Below are positions 11,692-23,681 of a stretch of DNA of 64,000 nucleotides, piece after piece (position 1 is the stretch's first letter; every line of letters begins with the position of its first letter). The translations under genes were made by a program, and so were the position numbers. The stretch lies in contig NW_006768796.1 of assembly GCF_000204055.1 (NCBI RefSeq), positions 248,001-312,000 on the forward strand, written 5' to 3'. Origin of the DNA: Melampsora larici-populina 98AG31 (taxonomy: Eukaryota > Basidiomycota > Pucciniomycetes > Pucciniales > Melampsoraceae). Below the pieces are notes generated by a model. The model saw only the letters and a program-made list of their open reading frames with translations. It ran no database searches and was not told the DNA's origin.

Positions 11692-13183
11692 ATAAGATAC
11701 CCTCTATATATGAAATCTATTAAGGACTAAATTGAAAGTCTTTTGTAGAAATGTGGAATATGTATATAAGGATGAAAAAACTCAATCAAAAAATCTTAAT
11801 CTTTATATATATATTTTGTTGAATTCTGTAAGGCATCTTTTTTTTCCAAAAAAACAAACATAAGCCTTGTCCTATTGTTTTTTTTGTTTGTTATTTCATA
11901 TCATTTGGGTTGAAAGAAAAAAGAACAAGAAGATTATGGAAAGAAATATCTGTGCTTTTTGTTTTTGTTTTGGTTGGGTTTGAAAATTATAATGACGAGA
12001 AGAAAATGAAGAAGAGGGGATCTGCGGGGGTTTTAGGTTTATAAACTTTTTTTTGTTCTTTTTGCTTGCTTTTCTATTTTGATCTCTTTTTTTACACTCT
12101 TTGATAACCTTTTTTGTTTCTTTTTGAAACCTGATTTATAAACACTAATTTCAATTCATTACAAAACAGAAAATTTGTTTTCATTATACGTTTCATATAT
12201 TCTGTTTTCTTTTTACATTTTATCAATTTCTTTTTTCTCTCTCTCTTCCTTATACGAGAATCTTTATCCAGTTTTTTCTGTTTCCTTTTTTTCTAAACTG
12301 TTTGTCTTTTTTTTCTTCTTCTGCTTTGGAAGAGATATATAGGAGATTGAAAAGGTTTTGGAAAAAGGGTTGGTTCGGAAGTTTATACTTTTTATTTTTA
12401 ATTATTTACATATTCGGATTTGAAAGAAATTGTTTGTTTGTTTTTTTGGTCATGAAGCTTTTTTTATATCAAGATGCTTCTTTTTTTATGAAGGTGGTTT
12501 TGGAAAAGGGTTTGAATTTAATTTATCGAGTTTTATTTTGGATTACTTTGAATTCAATCAGAGTTCTTATATCTCCTTGAGACTTTGATTGAACATGAGG
12601 CCCAGGGGGTTAAAGAAACCAAAATCTATCTGACACTCCGTCACCCTTCGCATTGAGGGGCCGGTCAAGACACTCACGTTCGCACCTCGTACACCTTCGA
12701 CTCGCCCCATGGTGTAGATACTTACCATTCTTCTTTTTTCGAATGCATGGCTCAAGTGCTCTCACTTCAGATGTACAATCTCTCAAAACCCAAGTATTTG
12801 AATCGCATATATTTTCAGTCGTTCTCAACGTCCCTTCACTCTTACACTAAACTTCAAACTACATGTACGAGCTCATACGAGACCTGAGGTCGAGGACGAT
12901 CATGAGAGACTATGTGGGAAGGGCCGCGGGGATATACTTCTGGAAAAAGCTCCTTCAGATGGCCGTAGAAAAAAGAGGCTTGGTGACTACTGCATATACG
13001 CTCACAACTGCTTGGAACGACGCGTCCAGAATTGAAACAACTTTTCAAGGAAACAAAATCTAAAGGCACTTGCACCGAGATCGATCGACAAGAGTCTATA
13101 GTGAAAATGCAATTCCAGTCAACGTTATGAGAGGGTCTATATATCACAAGAAGAATGAGCCTACATACTAAGCAAAGCCTCAT
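11692..13183. other. Intergenic, T-rich; unclear short coding-like bits at 12.6-13.1 kb
   Basis: 11692-12590 is strongly T/A-rich with many poly-T runs, and I see nothing functional in it beyond a probable 3' UTR. Around 12610-12850 a short minus-strand exon (ATG, MHSKKEE) ends at a consensus GTAAGT donor and is preceded by a TATA-like stretch, but no convincing downstream exon continues it. A 66-codon plus-strand frame at 12863-13063 has no recognisable motif. These may be remnants of a gene, but I cannot support a call. Confidence 0.3.
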
Positions 13184-13686
13184 TTAGGATCCCGGCCAAT
13201 AGCCACAATCGATGACATACTTTGCCCTAAGCGTCTCGACCATCTCATCAGGATTGTTAATGTCCGTGACCGTATGACCTGAGCAGGGAGTTTTTGTATC
13301 CGGACCTAGCAAGTGAGAGATATGATGAAATGGAAGATTTGTTAATAGAACAGATAATTTCACGTCAACTTCTTTTTCCTTGTAAGATTTGATTTTCTTT
13401 CTTTGAAAACATGATTAAACTTACACCAGTATTTACAAAATGTCTTTTGACCTCCATATTTATGGTCCTTAATACCTGTATTCCAATCCGAGCCGGTGCA
13501 TCCGCTACCCATCTGAGCCTTGCCACCGTAGCACAGGCCGTCAGCGGTAAATGCAGCCTTATTGCTGACATATGCCCTCCCATCGTACACGCAGATTATA
13601 CATTTGCCAGCCGAAGTGAGCGTAGCAAGGAAAACCAATAAGATAGCAAGATTGATGAACAGGTATGTTGGAATGCGAGACATCAT
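13184..13686 (-). CDS. Small secreted cysteine-rich protein (candidate effector)
   Basis: Two exons (13686-13425 and 13305-13184) encode about 127 residues. Tandem ATGs at 13686 and 13683 precede a strong signal peptide (RIPTYLFINLAILLVFLATL, then a TSA-G-like cleavage site). The mature part, about 100 residues, has eight cysteines: a CIIC pair, then LC, GC, FC, WC, PC and DC, in a Gly/Lys/Tyr-rich context. The intron interrupts directly at the TGT codon of KYWC (donor GTAAGT, acceptor CTAG), and exon 2 reads PDTKTPCSGHTVTD then ends VIDCGYWPGS and TAA. Length, signal peptide and cysteine density match rust small secreted proteins, which include candidate effectors. I recognise no specific family, and a secreted structural or defence-type protein is equally possible. 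Confidence 0.75.
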
Positions 13687-15018
13687 GGAAAAAGAAGTCG
13701 TGATGATCGTGATAAATAATGGAGTCAAAGCTTTAAACCATCATTTTAGATGGAAATGGGTGAAGTTCAAGTGTTTAAATACAAAGGAAGATGTGAATAT
13801 TTAGTAAATATACTGCACCCGAAGATTTTGGAAACTCAATGATATGGTCAAGGAACCATCTTTATTATTTGAACTGTTTAAACACCCCAAGCCGCAAGTT
13901 GATTGCTGGGACCTTTCAAAGGTGTTTGCAAGCCAAGTTTTTGCCAAAAGCCAGAAACTTACTTGATAGGGATGGATTTTGCGATTTTGACGATGCTCTT
14001 TCAGTTTAAGCGCATATTTCTCCTTCATTCGGAATAAATCCATCCTTCAATCAGCACACGCCCTCCACATTTGGTGGTGGGCGAGAACCGGCTGTGAGTG
14101 GTGGAGAGGGCTAATAAATAGGAATAGTCAAACTACATCAACAAAATGTAAATACAGTGCTGCTGCTTCAAATCCAAGATGGTGATAGGGCTCATCAAGT
14201 ATCGGAGTAACATATCGTTGGAAACATGGCAAACACAAAGCGACGAACTCAAAAATCTTCATCTCTGAACAACTTTGTCTGCGACGTAAAGTGATCTTGA
14301 CAAGTGAGGAGAATGGTAAAATTTGAAAAATGAAGCCAGACAACTTAGGACCGGATACCTTCCCATTTGGCTAGCCAAGGTAGAGCTGTTTTTCGAGAAT
14401 GAAGAAACTACGTTGGAGAACATACGTGGAGCACTGGTTTGAAGTCGATGTTTGGGGAGCTTCAAATGATGACCCTGCGTGCAGTATGTTTGGCTCACAT
14501 TCGATCATAGAGCTTTCCTTACATCCCCGAGACATACAAACATAGAAGTTGTAGGGAATTCAACTTTGTGGAGCTTTCTCCACTGATTGTCGTAAAGTTT
14601 CAAATGAGTTTATCAGAGACTAAGTCCCGCATCCTGCGTATCAAATCGATCCTAGATAACGACGGTCTTATCAAGAATGAATGGTGATCGATGGATTATG
14701 ATTGGGATCAAGGATTTGTCAATGATGGATTCCAACATCAGAAAAGGAAATCACCCTCTCCATCGTCAATGATTTTGTGAGTCGCCTTGTAAATACTTAC
14801 TTTGGATTGGTCTCTCATGTCAACGAGTTCGATCAATTGATAGATACATAGTTCAATTTGTAAGGCTGTAAGTACATAGAACCGCTTCTCGAACCAGACC
14901 AGAAAAAAAGCAGAATAAGTTTGCAAGTCAATTCCTATTTTCAAGCTCTTCAAGACCAAAGGAAAAAATTGTAATTCGTCTTGCGACTTTTTACTGTACC
15001 TTCGAGTGATTCATCGAT
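13687..15018. other. Intergenic; short inverted repeat at 14.06 kb
   Basis: No gene is recognised. At about 14060-14111 GCCCTCCAC pairs imperfectly with GTGGAGAGGGC, giving a potential hairpin. Several minus-strand open frames of 70-80 codons (13801-14959) lack motifs and splice continuity. The stretch contains the 5' flank of the secreted-protein gene and the promoter of the permease. Confidence 0.35.
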
Positions 15019-16894
15019 ATGGAACCGAAATCGAGTTTAGAAAAAATCAAATTTACCACTCCCGATACACCTTCTACGTCTCCATCGGATCTCGATCAAC
15101 AACTTTTAGAATCGCTTGGTTATCGACAGGAGTTCAGACGAGAGTTTGGACTTTGGACTACTTTTGGTGTCAGTTTCACTGTTTTGGGTTTACTACCTAG
15201 CTTTGCTGCTACCATGAGTGTTGGACTCGCTTATGGAGGAACGGCAGGTGTGTATCGAGATATTTCGAATTAAAAATCGAACTTGGAAATTTACGGTTCT
15301 AGTACCTGTGCTGAGATAGAACATTTCTCTTCGCAACACATTTTCGGAATGAGGTATGGTATGGGGATGGCTAATTGCAATGGTACCTATCCAGTGTGTA
15401 GCTATGAGTATGGCAGAACTTTGCTCATCAATGCCAACCAGTGGAGGATTATATTATGCAACAATGGTCTTAGCACCAAAAGATTATGGACCGTTAGCTG
15501 CTTGGTTAACAGGATGGTCGAATTGGGTTTCACAAGTCACCAATTCACCTTCCATCAATTATTCTTTAGCTTCAATGATCTTTTCAATTATTTCAATCTG
15601 TAAACCAACCTTTGAGTCAACACCTTGGCAAATCTTCTTACTTACTTGTTTATTAACTTTTCTTCAGACTTTGATATCTGCTTTACCAACTCGAACTGTG
15701 GCTCAATTCAATACTTATGGTTCGATGTTCAATGTTGCTGCTCTTGTGATTGCTTTGATCATCATTCTAGCCAAAGCTGATCGAAAGGACATCAACACTG
15801 GAGTCTCATTACCTCGGTTCGCTTCAACAAAAAAAGTATGGGGTGAAATTCATAATGGTACTGAATTTCCTGATGGTATTGCTATCATGATGTCATTCGT
15901 GAGCGTGATTTGGACGATGTCTGGTTACGATTCTGCTATGCACGTATCAGAAGAATGCTCAAATGCGGATATAGCTTCTCCGCGTGCTATTGTTGTTCGT
16001 CAACTTATATTTAATCATTCGAAATCAAGATTTCTGAACACTGACGAGATCAACTCTCAATTGATCAATCACTTCATCTTTATGATCACAGATGACGTCT
16101 GCTGTTGGTGCGAGCGTTGGATGGATCCTTCAAGTAATCGTTGCTTATACAATTGTGGATATCGACGGAGTTTTCGGTTCATCACTTGATCAACCTTGGG
16201 CTTCTTATCTTTTACAAATCTTACCTCAAAATCTCACCATCTTAATCTTAATCCTAACAAGTATTTGTGGTTTTTCGATGGGTCAAGGTGGAATGGTTGC
16301 TGCGTCAAGAGTTACTTATGCTTATGCTCGTGATGATTGTTTTGGAACTTGGCTTTCACCTTGGGTTAGACAAGTCAACAAAAAAACTTCAACTCCTGTC
16401 AATGCAATCTGGTTTAATGCATTTGTTGGAATCTTATTAGCAGTGTTAATCTTAGCTGGTGATACTGCAATTTCTGCTGTTTTTTCTATTGGTGCAATCG
16501 CCTCTTTTGTTGGTTTCGCTATTCCAATCGCATTGCGTGTTTGGTTTATTCCTCCACATACTTTCAAACGTGGTCGTTGGCATTTAGGTAAATGGAGTAG
16601 ACCTATTGGTTCTTTTGGTGTTATATTTGTGATTGTTATGATTCCTATCATGTGTCTGCCTGCTCAACGTGGAAAAGATCTCACGTAAGTACCAAGATCA
16701 CATCAAACTTCACAGAATATTGACATTGGGATCTTCTTAACAGACCAGCCTTGATGAATTGGACGGCCGTTGTTTATGGCGGCTGGATGATCTTGATTCT
16801 TATCTGGTGGATCCTGAGTGCACGTCATTGGTTTCGTGGTCCAAAGTTGAATGTTGAACATAGTCAATCAACTGTAAGCAAGTGTCATGATTAA
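15019..16894 (+). CDS. APC-family amino-acid/GABA permease
   Basis: A polytopic proton-coupled transporter of the amino acid/choline family (fungal GABA/choline/basic amino-acid permease branch) in plasma or vacuolar membrane. Exons: 15019-15247, 15354-15994, 16092-16684, 16744 onward. The cytosolic N-terminus carries LGYRQEFRREFGLWTTFGVSF, then FAATMSVGLAYGG-TAG and MVWGWLIAMVPIQCVAMSMA (TM1-TM2). A conserved loop includes MAELCSSMPTSGGLYYA, and later segments include PDGIAIMMSFVSVIWTMSGY, DSAMHVSEECSNADIASPRA and GGMVAASRVTYAYARDD. About twelve hydrophobic segments are visible. The stop is TAA at 16892-16894 if read through; using the GTAAGC donor at 16874 instead gives an exon at 16979 and a stop at 16993. 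The substrate cannot be fixed from sequence. Confidence 0.88.
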
Positions 16895-16994
16895 CCTTCA
16901 CAACTTTTCAATCATTTTTTTATTTGATTGACGTCTTGTTGAATGATATGTTTTTGGTCTTTGATTGATTGAGAATAGCCAAAAATAATGTGAC

Positions 16995-18580
16995 AGATTT
17001 TCTTATTCCTAAAATATGTACAAATATTAGTTTTGTAAGAATACAAGAGATTGTGATTTGATTTTATACAAGAGAGAAAAGTATATATGTATGAATATCA
17101 AAATTTGATCTGATTGTAGATCATCCAGAAGTGTTGATGTTCAATAAAACACTAATTGACAACTCCCCAAATCTTTTGCTAATTATCATTGATTACAGGC
17201 ACAAGAGACAGGTATCACAAGACCAAGACAAGGTTGCATTTACTTTAAATCACATTTGCCATAACTGTCTCCCCATCCAAAAATGCACTTAGAACTTCCC
17301 AAATGGTTGTTGTAAAGTCATACAAGTGATGCTACTAAAAAAACATACCATGATGATGATTTAACTGCTTATAGGTTGCAAAATTGAAAAGGTTGATGTT
17401 GTTTTTCCTGACATACATGGATTGAACAGATCATGAGGTCTACCTGAAGAAGCAGTTCAAAGCAGCCAAAAATCACTTTTTAAGCTTGGTGAAAAAAGCA
17501 TTGCTCAATACATCGTGATTTGTGATCATGAATCAATATCAAGAATTCATTTCAACTTGAAACATGGAATGAGATCAGAAAGAGATAGTGTCAGGTCTAA
17601 ATCTGAAAATTGAAGAAAAATATCTGGAATCTTTACTGTTTGAGTACTAATACTATGTAACTCATATATTCAATTTTGAAGGCTGTTGCTATTTGCAGCC
17701 CACAGAAAACCCATGTAGGTGCTCCCCAAAATCTGCCTACATACATGGGTGTTTCACATAAAAAAGTGCCAGCATCCAATTTTGTGGGAATTTGCTATGT
17801 AGGCGCTTACACAAAGGACAATGCAAATTTTAAATGTTGTACATAGGAAATTTCAATGTAGGCACTTATTTCTAGCGCCTACAGTCTCAAACTGGTTGAT
17901 AAGCACCTACTTTTTGAAATTGTTTGAGATTTTAAGCTGTTGAGGCATGTAGGCTTGAAAGTGAATGAAAGTTGATTCAAATCTTCAAAATCCATGTCTA
18001 GATCTTGAAAAGGGGTAAATGGAGCAAAGGGTCCCTGACACCGCCAGCATAAAGTATTTTTCAAGGGAAAAGTGATCACATTGAATGCATTGAATAATTA
18101 AAAATGCTTATTTGAGGCAGAATACATTCAACAAAATTGCCCAAGCCTTAATGAACATACCTTTAGATGATGAATCCTGCTGATGGATTACACTTCCACT
18201 CAAAATCTGTAATGCAGGCTCTCAAAAATCACATCTGCATTTCATTTTTTGAAAGTAGGCGCTTGAACAGATCCAGTAATTGGTATTGTTGATTTTTTGT
18301 CTTTTGAAAAAAGATTGGGATAGATCAAGAAAAGGTGTAAGGTCGAGTGATATCTTGACCTTCACTGTGGAGCAGGTCTCTCAATGGCCATAGCCAAAAC
18401 TGATATGTTTGCAGATGTTGAGTAATTTGGAAGACAGAGTGCTGTAACTCGGCTGATTACTCATGTTGCTCGCGGTGCAAAGGGATACTGGGTAAGTTGT
18501 TGACAATCTTTGAGAGTCATCTGTTTACTTCGAGCTCAACTCTTGCCTTGTCCTTGTTTCGTTTCAGTTTCTAGTATTGT
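16995..18580. other. Gene-free stretch with a dispersed short motif and hairpin
   Basis: No coding sequence is recognised. Between about 17711 and 18265 the motif TGTAGGCRCTT or its complement recurs at about 17713, 17797, 17856, 17875 (reverse), 17901 (reverse), 17947 (partial) and 18256. An inverted repeat around 17709-17753 brings AACCCATGTAGG opposite CCTACATACATGGGT. This looks like remnants of a repeat family. A plain statement of function is not possible. Confidence 0.45.
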
Positions 18581-18813
18581 GGTACACAAATATTGTTCTG
18601 GCGATTTCCAGAACACTGTTTCCAGAACGCCAGAAGTATTTTCTTTTGGTGTGTTCTGGCATTCTGGCGTTCTGCAACTTTGAATGCCCCGGTTCATCCG
18701 CGGGGCCTGCAGCGGAAAGTTTATTTTTTTCCAGAACGCCAGAAACCTGCCCGAAGGGTTCTGGCGTTCTGGAAAAAACGTTCTGGAATTTGACAGAACA
18801 ATATTTGTGTACC
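18581..18813. mobile_element. MITE-like element, about 233 bp, 20-bp perfect inner TIR
   Basis: The left end GGTACACAAATATTGTTCTG (18581-18600) is the exact reverse complement of the right end at about 18794-18813, and similarity continues inward for another 14 bp with mismatches (GCGATTTCCAGAAC versus TCAAATTCCAGAAC). Internally the motif CCAGAACGCCAGAA and its complement occur several times, so the whole element can fold on itself. There is no transposase frame. No clear target-site duplication was found, so the superfamily is not assigned. Confidence 0.7.
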
Positions 18814-18975
18814 CTAATTCAGGTGGTGATTCAGGTGCAAGATAAGTATAAAGATCAATAAGGCTGGTCACACTAATTTCTCTTGATGTTGTTCCATAGC
18901 CGATGTAGCTGAGGTTTTTTTCTTTGGGTACATCAATCTAATGATGTAGATTCTCTTTGCAGATATGTAAAAGTC

Positions 18976-20103
18976 TCAGAACAAAGATCTAAGAGCTGGT
19001 TCATTTAAAATAGCCTTAAGTCTTGCCATTGAAATAGTAGTAGTAGCATCCTTTCCCCAACCTAACCTCTCAATGGATCTGGATGTAAATTATCTCGCAG
19101 GACTTGTCTACCTCCTGCTTGGCTTCCAGCCACAAAAGCTAAACCGGTGGCTTGGACAGATGGTGAAGCTCTATGATGAGGATTTATAGGCTCTGCTGAG
19201 TGAGTAGATGATGAGTCTCCTGCTTATTTTTGTTGTGATCCTTTGCTTTCCGAACCGTTCAACCTTCTTCCTTGATCAGTGATCCGATAAGTCACATTGG
19301 ATCCATACTGAAAATCACCCTCTTGACTAGCTGAACCACGCGGTTCATTCATTAGGGACTGGGCAAAGCTCTGCAAAATTGCAATTCAACCGTAGTTGAA
19401 AGCGAGTTGCAAACAGCTAAGCCACTGTTCAATCAATATGAAATTTCCTTATTTTTTTTTAGTAAGCTTTATGGCACTAAAAAAAATAGGGTGGCGCACA
19501 GGCATGACCCTCCCTAAGACGAGCTGTCTATTCAAAATTTCCCCCCCCACCTCAGCCAAAAGCCTATGGTAGAACGCTTCTGGATAGCCTGATATACCTT
19601 TCACAGGTTGCTCTCGCTCTGGTTTTGGTGAAATCATCTGACAGTCGGGTCTCTTGGGCTTGCAGGAGTAATCCTGACACCTCCTGTTTGCATAAATCGC
19701 TTTGGTCGACTTCCAGGGGATTCATGCGCTTATTGAGGTGGCTAAATCCTCTGTCGGTCAAAACCTTGCCCAGTCCCTATTGGAGCTCGTACATTGACTT
19801 GTACTACCTTATCACCACCTTTGGATTTATCAATATGAAGAGTGAACAGACCATATCAAACCAAGTGAGTCAGAAGGTCTACAGCCTCTGTATGTCCACA
19901 ACACATTGAGATTTCAACCAGTCTATAGATTTCACTGGTAGAAGAAAAGACCTGTTTTCATTCATTGAGAAAGTAGTAGCTGTAGTCGTAGTGACGATTC
20001 GAGATGGATCATCAGGATTGGTTATATTGATGTAAGGGGGATGTACAGGTCGAGATTGATGAATTGAAGAAGATTCTGAAGGATCTACATTTGTATCGCT
20101 CAT
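18976..20103 (-). pseudogene. Broken hypothetical gene interrupted by a TIR element
   Basis: Coding-like minus-strand sequence starts at ATG 20103 (MSDTNVDPSESSSIHQSRPV) and resumes near 19840 (GGDKVVQVNVRAP). It is then interrupted by the 425-bp element at 19354-19778, continues as MNEPRGSASQEGDFQYGSNV, hits an in-frame TAA after GSQQK, continues AGDSSSTHSAEPINPHHRAS, needs one frameshift near 19065, and ends SMARLKAILNEPALRSLF with TGA at 18976. Removing the element with one ATT copy restores the frame across RAP-MNEP exactly. S/T/Q/N-rich composition suggests a regulatory or low-complexity protein, but no family is recognised. The intron assignment near 19830-19940 is uncertain. Confidence 0.5.
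19354..19778. mobile_element. 425-bp TIR element with ATT target-site duplication
   Basis: The ends are AGGGACTGGGCAA at 19354-19366 and its reverse complement TTGCCCAGTCCCT at 19766-19778, each flanked directly by ATT (19351-19353 and 19779-19781). Excising the element plus one ATT rejoins the flanking hypothetical coding frame. There is no long transposase frame, so it is non-autonomous. A 3-bp duplication suits PIF/Harbinger- or CACTA-type chemistry, but the terminal sequence is typical of neither, so the superfamily stays open. Confidence 0.65.
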
Positions 20104-23100
20104 AATGAATGCGATTCAAAGGAATGTATCGCATCTCATTACGACAAACAAATTGTTGTATCGATCAAAATTGATGTGATTCAAGGTATTATATCGCTCA
20201 CGGGTTTGTATCACATGGTCACATGTGCAATGTGTAGTCGTATTGGGCTTGAATTTCTGAACTTGCCTTGCGAGTAACCATCACGGCTGATTATTATTGC
20301 TTTCAGCCTTGCGATCTTACGTCGCAAGACAAATTCAATCGCTTCATCAACATGCAATATAAAATCACATATTCATCATGATGCTTTTGAAAAATGTGAT
20401 TTGCCATCGCCGGTATAAAGGCTATGTGTACTAGCATACGCACATGCAAAGTAAAAATGTTGGTGGTGTACACATGTACATCAGCTTGAAAGAATCCAGG
20501 ATGACATGCTCGAGCATCAGAAGACCCTGATCTAAAAGAAAGATAGATATCCCCTTGAGCCTAGTTACATTCCAAGACCAAGGGATCAGAGACAAGCAAC
20601 ACCATATTGGTTACAGAAGACCATCATGAACTCGCACAGAAAACCCTTATGTGTTAGATCACAAAGAGACATGCATATATAAGCAGTGGTTTTCTGCTTC
20701 TCGAGAAAGGAACCATCATTATTACAAACCAACAAACTTATCCTTGAGAGATCAAACTCTATGACTTATACTAAAAACTGGCAATTACTTTTAATTTAGA
20801 TCATCTCAATTTTTTGATATCACTAGAGCATCGGGGGCGGCCAGCCGCCCTCCCGGTAAACATTTCCATACCACTGGTAATAACCTCCTCTCCTGTCTCA
20901 CATTATACAATTCTTAGCTTCAAGGACCTGAACCGGGGCCTCCCTCCACCTGTCATTTTTATTGTGCCCCCCACTACGCTCACCATGTTCCCAACACGTA
21001 GACGATCATCATTGATAGAACACAGCGTGTTGATATCACATGGGTATTGTATGTGTCCTCAAACATTGTCTTGTCTAGAGCCACCCGTCAACGTTGCACA
21101 ACTACGGCAGGAACATTGAACTCATGTATCTGTCCCTAGACCACCTGTGCCCTAGACAGATGCACAATCTGAAATTATATGTTGGCAGTTCCATCAAAAT
21201 CCCGCCTCCTGGTCATTACACGCCCTCAACCTATGGTTGTAGCCTGGTCCAACAAAGACTCGGCCACACCAAAGTCAATGTTGACATTCACATTGCCCCG
21301 GTGTGCACCATGAGGACGTTATGATATGGTCATTCATCTTGCACTATCACCCTGGTCATTAGAAATGCATTCTTGGTTGTCATGATTGTATGAGTGCCAT
21401 TCATTACAATTGTCAAATTGAGCATGTCAAAATTGCTATTGGTAGCAATGCATTTACTCTTGTAAGCCCGCCGTCTTTGCATAACCTGTGTTTCAGCGCC
21501 CAACTGCAAGCATGTGTCAAATATGCTTGCCACAAATCCCTGTTAACTTACTGCATTGCCAACCCAAAATATGCCGGTTAACGACATTGGCAGATAGCCT
21601 CCATTGATCATCATAAGCTGATTATGTGGATGCATCATGTTGCTATTGTGAGTACTGCATCAAGGTTAAGTGTTTGCTGTGCAACCCATTACGTCAGAGC
21701 CCAGCGTTCATACCATCACACTGCTTCCTTGGACAACCTGGAGTGTCAATCCCTGTGCACAGCCCTGACCCAATGAATGTCCCTGGGCATTGACTCCATC
21801 ACTTGATGCTGAACGCACATTACAACAGCACAATATCACCATAATCACCCAACACTCCTTCCAGTCCAAAACAGCCAAAGAGCAAAAACAATACCAAACT
21901 CAACATTGTGTCCAACATGACCATGGCACCTTTTGACACCGTACTACATTTGAAATGGAGCGGTATTTTCAAGCTTGGCTTGGAGGTATACCAAGTTCTA
22001 TTTCCACTACCTCATGTATGCTAATTGTTCAGACCTGTATCATCATGAATCAATCCCCATCACCTTTTCCCTTCTTGCTTGTTGTTCCTGACAATGACAC
22101 AGTCTTAATCCAACATCATCACTACAACCTTGCAGGCTTCATCATCATCTCCACTGTCCAAGGCAACCTCATCACATATTCTGACCACACAGATATACTC
22201 CTGATGCCCCGTCTATACTCCATTGCATTGAACTCAGCCGGGGGACATGACTGCTGATCAAGCCCACAGTTGTTTGACCCGCCTGTGGCAAAGCCCGCCA
22301 ATACTATCTGGTAACGGTGCTTGGATGGCAATGCTTACACACCTGGCATGTAACATTTCCGTGAGTACTGACATTCAAAAGATACCATCTCACACCTGAT
22401 TTGTTTCTTCAGTTGGCTTGCAGTGCAGATTTCTGCAGTGTGTACATAGTGCCCCTATCCCTGATGCAACAACATGATCATGCCCTATTCAGCCTCGGTA
22501 ATGTGCTCAATGTTCAAGGTCACATCAAAAAATTCACTGGCAATGCTATGTATTGGACAAATTCTTCTCACATTATTGTTGCTGACCTGATCCCAGTTGC
22601 ACAGTGCTACATTTTCTGGCACCGTGCATGCATGATCATAGCAACACCCATGGCAGAAAATCTTGCCAACACATTCTTTTTTTAGGCCGGAAGCTTATGA
22701 CAACCATAATTGTGTTCTCCCCAAGTGGCCAAACTGCTATGTTCACGCGCTTGTATAGAGTCAGCACATTGCTATGTTGCAATTGGTGCATAGCCGTGTT
22801 GGCATTGACTTTGACGGAGTTGTGGCTTGCAAGATCTATGTCTCAGAGGCCTAAGGAGAGCAAATTAGTACATGTGCACACTTGATTTGTAGCGAGTTAA
22901 CTTACTTTGATTTCCCAAGTGTTGGTTTCAAAGTGATGACCAATGACATGACCGCAAAGACTGATTAAAGCTGTTGTAAGATCTACTGGCAGATTTTTCG
23001 AAAAAATTGTCATCACCAGATTTAACTTTTGAAGTCAAACACTCAAGATTATGTCACTTTCAGAGTGAACTCTATTTTCCTGGTACAGAGTGGATAAATG

Positions 23101-23522
23101 GGCAGTAGAGTTATCAATCTCAAAAGGGCTTTCCCAAGTTTTTGACCTCTACATTAAATCTAGCAGCAACACAAAGCTCTCAAAATCTGCCAATAGAATG
23201 CAGCATCATACCTTCCTTGGTCTTGGGTGATTGGCAGTATATGCTACTTGAGACACATGACATCAACTTTGTCTAAAAGATGTTTCTAAAACTGTTGTAC
23301 ACAAAAATATGATACGATTCTTTAAACCAAAAAACAAACTATTTCAAACATGGCGACCGTAACATTGATTGAATGTTGTAAGTGACATCACAGAGATGTG
23401 AAAATGATCAAAGCTTAAACCTATCTTCATGGCTGAATAAGAGTGAATAAGAGCCAATTAAACCGTGCTCGTTCACAATGCCAATAACAATATCCATCCC
23501 ACAGCAATCTCACACCTCATGT
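20104..23522. other. Gene-free, TG/CA-rich block, likely decayed repeats
   Basis: No gene is recognised over 3.4 kb. From about 20860 to 22890 the plus strand is C-rich and G-poor, full of TGCA, CATG, CAC and TTG words with few CpG, and only short random frames exist. This composition is what long-term CpG deamination of an old transposon would leave, but that is inference; I could not identify the parent element. Confidence 0.35.
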
Positions 23523-23675
23523 TCATCTAGCTCGGCTCTTTCCGCGTAAATCTAGAGTTTCAGTGTGACCATTTGTTTGGGAAGGTGCAGTAGATTGACT
23601 TGTGTGAACGGTACCATTAGCTTCTTGCTTCTTTGATTCCATTGTTGAAGCAGCAACAGCACTCCATTTGGTCAT
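23523..23675 (-). other. Possible short coding exon, unknown
   Basis: On the minus strand an ATG opens MTKWSAVAASTMESKKQEAN and the frame runs 50 codons, ending DLRGKSRAR with TGA. Codon use looks coding (S/T/Q/N-rich, no rare-codon clustering), but there is no family match and no clear splice partner. The upstream side joins directly to a dispersed 116-bp repeat (23682-23797). It may be an exon fragment left beside a repeat insertion. Confidence 0.25.
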
Positions 23676-23681
23676 GGTATA

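Noticed and set aside
12610..12850. Minus-strand frame with a CTRCEREC stretch as a zinc-cluster protein
   Set aside because: The cysteine spacing does not complete a Zn2Cys6 or other finger, and the frame crosses a good splice donor, so the reading is probably spurious.
20814..22885. Several 80-100 codon plus-strand frames as genes
   Set aside because: All lie in the C-rich, CpG-poor block, overlap in different frames, and show no motif or splice continuity.
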